Positions 39,548 to 45,638 of a DNA stretch of 64,000 nt are shown here, in pieces; within the stretch, counting starts at the first letter, position 1, and every line of letters starts with the position of its first letter. The translations under genes and the position numbers were made by a program. The notes beneath the pieces were generated by a model, which worked only from the letters and a program-made list of their open reading frames with translations, was not told where the DNA came from and searched no databases. Source of the stretch: Rugamonas brunnea (GTDB taxonomy: Bacteria > Pseudomonadota > Gammaproteobacteria > Burkholderiales > Burkholderiaceae_D); the NCBI RefSeq assembly GCF_014042345.1, contig NZ_JACEZT010000010.1, positions 1-64,000 of the forward strand. The letters are read 5' to 3'.

Positions 39548-40861
39548 TCATGCTCCTTCCAGGGTGGACAAACGATGTTGATGCGCGCCGCACACGGCGC
39601 TGATGTCTAAGGTGGTACGCAGCGCCCAATGCGTGAGCAGGCGCTCCAGCAGCGCCGCCTCGGCCTCTGGCGCGAGCGTGCCGTCGGCCCGCGCCTGCCC
39701 CAGCACGGCGAAGACGAGCGAGGGCGCGGCACGGTACATGCGCGCCGGGCTCCGGTTCCAGAAGCGGAACAGCAATTGCAGCCGCGCGGGCTGGCGCGCC
39801 GCCGCGTTCATCGCCTCCAGCAGCGAGCGGCCCCGCAAGGCCGGTGGCCGGTGCTGCACCAGCAAGCCGACCAGGGCCGGCATGCTGTCCTGTAGCTGTG
39901 AGAGCACCCGCATTTGCGGCGGCGCCAGCCCGGCCGCCGGATAGTAGGATTCCCATAAGCGCTCCAGCCGCTCCCACTGCGGGTGCGGATAGACGCTGCG
40001 CCCCATGGCGCAACTGAGCTTGACGCGTATCCATGGCACCGGGTGCGGGTCGTCGCCATTGAGCCGGAACACGAACGCGCGCGGCAGGCTGACCACGCCG
40101 ATCAGGCCCAGCGTCGCCACCACGCCCACCCGCAGCAGCGACCAGAAATCGGCCACGATCTCCGATATCCACCGCTCCCACAACTGCCAGGCCTGCGGCG
40201 CGCCGGCGCCACCGCGCTGCATGGCCTGCAACAGCGGCCGCACCGAGTTGACCAGGTCCAGCAGTGCCGCGCCCTGGTGCCCCACTTCATGCACCAGCGA
40301 TGAGGCGATGCCGCTGCCGACCATGCGTTCGCGCGGCACCCGCACGATGGCCACCGGATTCTCACCGCCGCCAGGCAGGCGCGTGCGTGCGCGCCGGATC
40401 GCCGCGCCGGGTCCGCGATCGAGATAACAGACCACGGGCGGCGCCTGGTAGTAGGCGCCGGCCAGCGTCAACGCATCGGCCGCCACCGCATCGAGGCCGG
40501 ACAGCCACACGCCGTTCTCATGCTCGCTGCGCTGGGTGATCACTTCATTGAACAGGTCGAACTGGGTCAGCGCCGCGTTGAAGCGCAGGCGCAGGAAAGT
40601 GAAGCGGCGCTGCGCGTCGGCGGCGCTGGCCGCCAGCCGGGCCGGCCCCTGCAACCACGCCAGATAGCCGCGCACCATGCCGTGCAGCTCGCGCCGGCCC
40701 CGCGCCAGGTAGCTTTCGATCGCCGTCTGCGCTTGCGGCAGCAGCGCCGCCGCCGGCACCATCGGCTCGATCAGCGCGAACGGCCGCAGGCGCTCAAGGC
40801 GCGCCTGCAATGAGCGCGCCTCCTGCGTCAGCATCCACACGGCGAATGCGCTGATGGCCAT
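39548..40861 (-). CDS. Zincin-like membrane-associated protein with HExxH motif
   Basis: A 437-residue protein. HEVGH is at residues 191-195 and a Glu at 234 in SEIVADFW is well placed as third zinc ligand, followed by Asp238, which is the gluzincin pattern (HExxH ... ExxxD). A short hydrophobic N-terminus (1-11) and a hydrophobic stretch (about 243-263) suggest membrane contact. A conserved-looking DDPHPVPWIRV lies near 270. I recognise no named peptidase family. It is 5 bases after protein B and 1 base before the 716-residue gene, so it belongs to the same operon. Confidence 0.72.
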   Translation of the reverse strand: MAISAFAVWMLTQEARSLQARLERLRPFALIEPMVPAAALLPQAQTAIESYLARGRRELHGMVRGYLAWLQGPARLAASAADAQRRFTFLRLRFNAALTQFDLFNEVITQRSEHENGVWLSGLDAVAADALTLAGAYYQAPPVVCYLDRGPGAAIRRARTRLPGGGENPVAIVRVPRERMVGSGIASSLVHEVGHQGAALLDLVNSVRPLLQAMQRGGAGAPQAWQLWERWISEIVADFWSLLRVGVVATLGLIGVVSLPRAFVFRLNGDDPHPVPWIRVKLSCAMGRSVYPHPQWERLERLWESYYPAAGLAPPQMRVLSQLQDSMPALVGLLVQHRPPALRGRSLLEAMNAAARQPARLQLLFRFWNRSPARMYRAAPSLVFAVLGQARADGTLAPEAEAALLERLLTHWALRTTLDISAVCGAHQHRLSTLEGA

Positions 40862-40866
40862 GGCGG

Positions 40867-41631
40867 TCAGGCTCCGTACAGGACGATCTTATGGCCATGG
40901 CGCATCCAGCGTCCCGACTGGCCCCGCCCGTGCGCGCCCGCCGGAGCGCCTCCGCCCATGCCGTGCGCGCCGCCAAAGCCGCCCGCCGCACCGCCAAAAT
41001 TGCCCGCCGCGCCGCCGAACGCGCCGGACGCGCCGCCCATCGTCCCGGCGCGGGCCAGCAGGCCGGGCGCGAACTGGCGTGCCGCTGCCGTAGCCGCCGC
41101 CTGCGCGATGGCGCGCGGGTCGCCGGGTCCGCGCGCGGCGGCGGCACGGTTGACGGTATCGGCCGCCAGCCGCACGAACTGGCGCGCGCCTTCGAATTCC
41201 CGGTCCTCGCCGCTGGCCGATTCCGCCTCCAGGCCCAGCGCACCACCCGCCGCCGAGGCCAGTCCGCTACCGATCTTGGCGCCCAACGGGCCGCCGAAGT
41301 AGCCGCCGATCGCGCCACCGGCCAGCGGCAAGGCCTTCTTGGCCACGCCTTTGAGCACACCGCCGATGGCCTGGCCGATCGGCGACTTGATCACCTGCCC
41401 CGCCACCGATGCGGCCTTGCGCAGGAAGCTGCCCAGGAACTGTTCAAGCTCGGCCTCGTTACTGACCGACAGCAGTTCGTTGGCCAGTTCCATCTCCTCT
41501 GATTCCGAAAACATGCCTTGCTGGCCCATTTCGCCGCCCCACTCGCCCTGGCCGAACTCATACTGTTCCGCCTCGTAGCCGGACATTTCCTGCTGGCCGA
41601 ATTCCAGCGTTGTACGATCGATGTCATGCAT
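40867..41631 (-). CDS. Protein B of a three-member paralogous family, unknown function
   Basis: A 254-residue protein. An acidic Glu/Gln/Gly-rich head (1-50), ELLSVSNEAELEQFLG (about 55-70), a basic amphipathic part, AKKALPLAGGAIGGYFGGPLG with glycine-zipper spacing, FEGARQFVRLA, a Gly/Ala/Met-rich linker with repeated GGAxGxFGG units, and the GRWMRHGHKIVLYG tail. No signal peptide. GGGGGAG lies 7 bases before the ATG at 41631. It is the most complete version of the core shared with proteins A and C. Confidence 0.75.
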   Translation of the reverse strand: MHDIDRTTLEFGQQEMSGYEAEQYEFGQGEWGGEMGQQGMFSESEEMELANELLSVSNEAELEQFLGSFLRKAASVAGQVIKSPIGQAIGGVLKGVAKKALPLAGGAIGGYFGGPLGAKIGSGLASAAGGALGLEAESASGEDREFEGARQFVRLAADTVNRAAAARGPGDPRAIAQAAATAAARQFAPGLLARAGTMGGASGAFGGAAGNFGGAAGGFGGAHGMGGGAPAGAHGRGQSGRWMRHGHKIVLYGA

Positions 41632-41719
41632 GGTGAACTCCCCCATCGTTGGTCAAACAACAAATGCGCGGGCGAACGGAGCGCCCGGCGCGCCACTAAG
41701 CCTGTCGGTCCGCCCCTCG

Positions 41720-42265
41720 TCAACAGTCGTACACGATGATGCGATTGCCGCGCCGCTGCCAGTGCCCCATCCGTCCGGCCTCGCACTGGAGTAAGCCGGG
41801 AGCATGGCTGCGTGCCGACTCGGCCAGCGCCGCAGCGACACCGGCGGGCCTGATCGCATCGGCTGCCAGCCGGATCGCCTCCCTGGCGAAGCGCACGAAG
41901 CGCTGCGCCAGTTCCAGTTCCTTGTCCTCGGGGCTCAAGCCCTCCAGCTCGATGCCGAAGATGCGGGCCGCGCGGGCGATCGGGTCGCTCTTGCCCCGCC
42001 GCCGCAACGACTCGATCACCGGCGCGCCAGGCCAGCCGTGCAGCGGCAGCACTTGCCGGGCCGCCCGCTTGAGCGCATCCCCCAGCGGCACGGGCGCGCC
42101 GCCGGCCCGCACCATCGCGTCGATGAAACGATCCAGCTGCGCCCCGCCCCGCAATTCCAGCAAACGAGCGGCCAGCGTCAGCTCATCGCCGCCGGCCAGG
42201 GTGCTGGTGCCCGATGATTCGAGAAATTCAAGCTCGGGACGGTAATCGAGCAGGCGCTGACTCAT
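41720..42265 (-). CDS. Protein C of a three-member paralogous family, unknown function
   Basis: A 181-residue protein, the shortest paralog. It keeps the first block in diverged form (ARLLELRGGAQLDRFI), LKRAARQVLPL, the acidic IELEGLSPEDKELE, AQRFVRFA and the tail GHWQRRGNRIIV, but lacks the glycine-zipper segment and the low-complexity linkers of A and B. GGAG lies 5 bases before the ATG at 42265. It is the first gene downstream of the sigma-54 promoter; protein B follows after 88 bases. Confidence 0.72.
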   Translation of the reverse strand: MSQRLLDYRPELEFLESSGTSTLAGGDELTLAARLLELRGGAQLDRFIDAMVRAGGAPVPLGDALKRAARQVLPLHGWPGAPVIESLRRRGKSDPIARAARIFGIELEGLSPEDKELELAQRFVRFAREAIRLAADAIRPAGVAAALAESARSHAPGLLQCEAGRMGHWQRRGNRIIVYDC

Positions 42266-42311
42266 AGGTGCTCCGGTTGGACTGGCGCGGGTGCGCCCAT
42301 GACCATTGCAT

Positions 42312-42328
42312 CGCAAGCGCCATGCCAG
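42312..42328 (-). promoter_or_regulatory. Sigma-54 (-24/-12) promoter of the A/B/C cluster
   Basis: The minus strand reads CTGGCATGGCGCTTGCG. This matches 15 of 17 positions of the RpoN consensus YTGGCACGRNNNTTGCW, with the essential GG and GC at the required 12-base offset. Transcription would start near 42300, about 36 bases before the protein C start codon. It is the best sigma-54 site I found, and a sigma-54 activator gene flanks the same cluster. Confidence 0.75.
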
Positions 42329-42399
42329 CGCGCGCACGATGGCGCACGCGCCCAGGCGCCGAAAGCTGCTTCGTCAAACCGGTGTTTATGCGCCCTGGC

Positions 42400-42417
42400 G
42401 GCGAAATCGCTTTCGCC
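42400..42417. promoter_or_regulatory. Palindrome upstream of the sigma-54 promoter (candidate enhancer site)
   Basis: GGCGAAA (42400-42406) and TTTCGCC (42411-42417) flank 4 bases. The centre lies about 110 bases upstream of the predicted transcription start, the usual distance for sigma-54 activator binding sites. A second weaker copy is not obvious. Confidence 0.5.
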
Positions 42418-42474
42418 TGCGGGCTGAAGTGAAGAGGATAGGCAGGCGGGAAAACGCCCGAGTGAAGAGAATCT

Positions 42475-42499
42475 GGCATGCGGCGCTGGGCCGCATGCC
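42475..42499 (-). terminator. Hairpin after the intradiol dioxygenase gene
   Basis: GGCATGCGG (42475-42483) pairs with CCGCATGCC (42491-42499) around 7 bases, 26 bases past the stop codon. There is no T-tract on the minus strand, so it may stabilise the mRNA end instead of terminating by itself. Confidence 0.5.
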
Positions 42500-42525
42500 T
42501 TCGCAGAACGACTGCCGCAAAGGCG

Positions 42526-43404
42526 TCAAGCGCTCACGCCGACCGTCAGGGTGACGACGTATCCATCAGTCGCATTGCCCGTCACGGCCACCATCTGCAA
42601 GGACGTGCCATCGCTGAACACGTTATCGGTCGCGTAGCTGATCTGGGCCAGATTGCGCACGCTGGCGCTGTAGCCCGCGCTCGCGTAGACCTCGTTCAGC
42701 GTCGCCATCGGGAACGTGAATTGCGACGTCTTGATCCTGTTCGCCGCGCTCACACTCTTGGCCAAGGTGGGATACACCTCGAAGTGCACATGCGGCATGC
42801 GCCCCGCGTAGCAACCGGGGAAGATGGTGCTGAAGGTGACCGTACCACTGCTGTCTGCCTCCTGCACGCCGCGCAGGTAGTTCTGGTCCGTCACGCCGCT
42901 GGAATACAGCGAATAGTTGCCGTCGCGGTCGCAGTGCCACAGATAGACGGCATACCCCGGCAGCGCCGCGCAACTGCCGTTGGCGTTCACGATCTGCAGC
43001 TTGATCGTCAACGGCACGCCGACCGCCACGGCCGTCGCGCCATTGAAGCTGCTGCGGATATCGCTACGCACCACACCCGACAGGTTGAGCACACTGGTCG
43101 TGCCGCTGCCCGTGCCGTTGCTGTTGGTGCCGTCGGCCGGGTACGGTCCGCCCGTTTCCTCAGGGATCACGGCGCAGGAACCTGCCGATCCCGTGGTGGT
43201 GCTCCCGCTGCTGCCGGACGACGCGCTGGTGCTGGTCGTGCTGGTGTCCGTGGCGGACGATCCGCCGCCGCAGCCCAGCACCGGCAGCGCCGAAGCGCCA
43301 GCCAGCAGCCAGCGCAGCGACTGGCGCCGGCTGGCCAGCATGCGCATCATCGCGGCCAGGTCGTCCGCCAGGCTGTGACCATGTGCCTCGTGGTTGATCT
43401 CCAT
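42526..43404 (-). CDS. Secreted intradiol ring-cleavage dioxygenase-like protein
   Basis: A 292-residue protein. The N-terminus has RRQSLRWLLAGASALPVLGCGGG: a twin-arginine-like pair and a hydrophobic stretch ending in a lipobox-type Cys, so it may be an exported lipoprotein. A Ser/Thr linker follows, then a dioxygenase fold with IPEETGGPYPADG, WHCDRDGNYSLYS (first Tyr ligand) and FPGCYAGRMPHVHFEV (second Tyr and the HxH), the four iron(III) ligands of the family. It is related to exported catechol/protocatechuate dioxygenase-like proteins; substrate unknown. It is 10 bases after the repeat protein gene. Confidence 0.82.
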   Translation of the reverse strand: MEINHEAHGHSLADDLAAMMRMLASRRQSLRWLLAGASALPVLGCGGGSSATDTSTTSTSASSGSSGSTTTGSAGSCAVIPEETGGPYPADGTNSNGTGSGTTSVLNLSGVVRSDIRSSFNGATAVAVGVPLTIKLQIVNANGSCAALPGYAVYLWHCDRDGNYSLYSSGVTDQNYLRGVQEADSSGTVTFSTIFPGCYAGRMPHVHFEVYPTLAKSVSAANRIKTSQFTFPMATLNEVYASAGYSASVRNLAQISYATDNVFSDGTSLQMVAVTGNATDGYVVTLTVGVSA

Positions 43405-43414
43405 CGCACCGCCT

Positions 43415-44131
43415 TCAGACAGTGGTGTTGATCAGATTGCCGCTGCTGCCGGCGCCGGACAGATTGTTCGACAGCGCTTGCAGGAAACTGGCCAGCTTGT
43501 CGTTGCTGTCCGTGCTGCCGGTGCTGCCGGTGCTGCTGCCGCCGAGTTGGTCCAGCAGGTTCTTGAACGTGCTTTCCAGGTCGGAGGTGGCGTCCGCCGA
43601 TGTGGTGTCGCCGGCGCTGCTGGCGCTGGTCGAACTGGTGGAGGTCCCGCTGCCCAGCTTCGACATCAGGCTTTGCAGGTCGGACGCCAACCGCCCTGGG
43701 CCACCGGCGCCACCGGGCCCGCCCATGCCCTGGCCCTGCTGGCCTTCACCGTAAGGCGGCGGACCATCTTCATTGGCGCTGCCTTGCGCGTGCAACGCGC
43801 CCATCAGGCTTTGCAGGAAGCTTCCCAGCGCCTGCGCCACGTTGCTGCCGTCCGTCGATGAAGTGTCGCTGGTGGACGTGCTATTGCTGGTGCTACTGGT
43901 CGCACTCTCGGACGACGTGCCGCTACCGGAAGCGCTATTGGTACTGGTCACGCCAATCTCCTTGAGCGCGTTCGCAATAGCGGCCACGAAGCCGCCACCA
44001 TCGGGACGGCCACCGGGCGGTGGGCCGCCGCGCACCGGGCCGCCGTCGCCAGCGCCGGACGTGGTGTTGGTCTTGTTCAGGAAACTCATTTGGCTGACAG
44101 CGCTGCCGGCGCTGAGGGCATTGATCGACAT
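43415..44131 (-). CDS. Ser/Thr/Gly-rich protein with repeated short helices, unknown function
   Basis: A 238-residue protein of low complexity. Five short amphipathic helices of similar pattern (FVAAIANALKEIG, LGSFLQSLMGALHAQG, LASDLQSLMSKLG, LESTFKNLLDQLG, LASFLQALSNNLSG) are separated by Ser/Thr- or Gly/Pro-rich linkers. No classical signal peptide (MSINALSAGSAVSQM), no cysteines. I recognise no family. It lies 45 bases after the Spy-like gene and 10 bases before the dioxygenase gene, so it is probably expressed with the Cpx-type stress genes. Confidence 0.65.
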   Translation of the reverse strand: MSINALSAGSAVSQMSFLNKTNTTSGAGDGGPVRGGPPPGGRPDGGGFVAAIANALKEIGVTSTNSASGSGTSSESATSSTSNSTSTSDTSSTDGSNVAQALGSFLQSLMGALHAQGSANEDGPPPYGEGQQGQGMGGPGGAGGPGRLASDLQSLMSKLGSGTSTSSTSASSAGDTTSADATSDLESTFKNLLDQLGGSSTGSTGSTDSNDKLASFLQALSNNLSGAGSSGNLINTTV

Positions 44132-44176
44132 CGTCTTCTCCTTGGTTGAGGTGGCGCAAGAAATGTACAGGCGGGA

Positions 44177-44758
44177 TTACTGGCGCGGCGCACGTGGCGC
44201 CTGGCGTGGTTGCTCCTGCGGGCGGGCGCGCTCGTCGAGCTGCTTGCGCTGCTCCGGCGTCAACAGGGCCAGCAGCTTCTGCTCGGTGCGCACGTGCTGC
44301 AGCATGATATTGGCCATCGCCTGGGCGCCTGCCTGGGCCAGCGACGCGGCCTTGGCATCGTCGTACTGCGCCGCATGCGCCAGTTCGCGCAGGGCCGCAT
44401 GCGCCTTTGCGGCCGCCTTGCCCTGGTCTCGCAAGTAAGGTTCCTGTGCATGCAGGATGGCGAACACCTTGTCCTGCTGCGCCTCGCTCAAGTCCAGACC
44501 GCGCAGGAATGGCGGCTCACCGCCCATGCCGGGGGCGCCGGGCGGCATCATGCCGGGCATGGCTGGGCCGCCGTGCATGGCTTCCGGCCCGCGCATCGGG
44601 TGGCCGTCTTCCATGCCTGGACCTGCCGGATGGCCGAAGCCGGGGCCAGCGCCAGGCGCGCCATCGGCCATGGCGGCTGCGTCGGCGTTGGCGGCCAGCG
44701 GGAGGGCCAGCATCGCGGCCAGCAGCAGTGCTTGCAGATTGGTTTTCTTGATATTCAT
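44177..44758 (-). CDS. Spy/CpxP-like periplasmic protein
   Basis: A 193-residue periplasmic protein with a signal peptide (about 1-23, ending ANA). A Met/His/Pro/Gly-rich segment (about 35-80) precedes a helical domain with two LTxxQ-like motifs (LDLSEAQQDK near 90 and LLTPEQRKQLDE near 170). Spy and CpxP of enteric bacteria are chaperone/sensor proteins of this fold controlled by the Cpx system. The divergent gene pair is CpxRA-like, with CpxR boxes between, so the same loop is likely. AAGGA lies 9 bases before the ATG at 44758. Confidence 0.82.
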   Translation of the reverse strand: MNIKKTNLQALLLAAMLALPLAANADAAAMADGAPGAGPGFGHPAGPGMEDGHPMRGPEAMHGGPAMPGMMPPGAPGMGGEPPFLRGLDLSEAQQDKVFAILHAQEPYLRDQGKAAAKAHAALRELAHAAQYDDAKAASLAQAGAQAMANIMLQHVRTEQKLLALLTPEQRKQLDERARPQEQPRQAPRAPRQ

Positions 44759-44809
44759 GACAGCGGTCCTTGGTTGTGCATTGGAGCCGCCATTTTCTGG
44801 CCGGGCGAT

Positions 44810-44879
44810 GTAAAGCGCCGTTAGGACAAGGTAAATCCGTGTAAAGACGCCCATCCGCTCCGGTGTAAAAGCGGGTAAA
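44810..44879. promoter_or_regulatory. CpxR boxes between spy-like and cpxRA-like genes
   Basis: Two exact GTAAA-N5-GTAAA sites lie at 44831-44845 and 44865-44879, and a third degenerate one (GTAAA-N5-GTTAG) at 44810-44824. This is the CpxR box known from enteric bacteria. The spacing between sites (34 bases between the exact copies, 21 to the degenerate copy) is near whole helical turns. They lie in the 187-base gap between divergent genes, so both directions may be controlled. Confidence 0.82.
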
Positions 44880-44945
44880 TCCGGGTCGGGGCGGCCGCCG
44901 CTTGCGTTATGATGGCCGCATCCACACCGCCCCACACCCGCTGCA

Positions 44946-45635
44946 ATGAGCAAAGTACTGCTGATAGACGACGATATCGAACTTATAGGCATGTTCCAGG
45001 AATACCTGGAGCAGGAAGGCTTTGACGTCAAGGCTGTCCACGACGGCGAAGCCGGCACCGCCGAAGCGCTGACCGGCACCTATGCGATCGCCATCCTGGA
45101 CGTGATGATGCCCCGCATGAACGGGCTGGAAACCCTGCGCCGCATCCGCAACAGCAGCCAGTTGCCGATCCTGATGCTGACGGCGCGTGGCGACGACACC
45201 GACCGCATCGTCGGCCTGGAGCTGGGCGCGGACGACTACGTGGCCAAGCCCTGCACGCCGCGCGAACTGACGGCCCGCATCCGCGCCATCCTGCGCCGGG
45301 CGCAAGCCATGCCGGCCGATGCCAGCGGCGCGGCCACGCTGACCGTCGGCCAGCTCACCATGTGGCCGGAACAGCGTCGCGCCGCCTGGGCCGGCGTCAA
45401 GCTGCAACTGACCAGCACCGAATTCAACCTGCTCGAAGTCCTGGCCCGCAACGCCGGGCGGCCCGTCAGCAAGAACACCCTGTCCGAACAGGGACTGGGA
45501 CGGCCCATGGCCCGCTTCGACCGCAATATCGACGTCCATCTGAGCAGCCTGCGGCACAAGCTGGGCACCATCGCCGACGGCCGCTCCTGCCTGCAGACCG
45601 TGTACCGCCAGGGCTACCAGCTGATCAAGGAATAA
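44946..45635 (+). CDS. CpxR-like response regulator (OmpR family)
   Basis: A 229-residue regulator. The receiver domain has the acidic pocket LIDDD (7-10), phospho-acceptor Asp52 in LDVMMPRMNG and Lys in YVAKPCTPRE; the C-terminal winged helix ends FDRNIDVHLSSLRHKLG and GYQLIKE. The N-terminal MSKVLLIDDDIEL and overall pattern are CpxR-like, and exact CpxR boxes lie upstream. The kinase gene follows after 3 bases. Confidence 0.9.
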   Translation: MSKVLLIDDDIELIGMFQEYLEQEGFDVKAVHDGEAGTAEALTGTYAIAILDVMMPRMNGLETLRRIRNSSQLPILMLTARGDDTDRIVGLELGADDYVAKPCTPRELTARIRAILRRAQAMPADASGAATLTVGQLTMWPEQRRAAWAGVKLQLTSTEFNLLEVLARNAGRPVSKNTLSEQGLGRPMARFDRNIDVHLSSLRHKLGTIADGRSCLQTVYRQGYQLIKE

Positions 45636-45638
45636 GCC

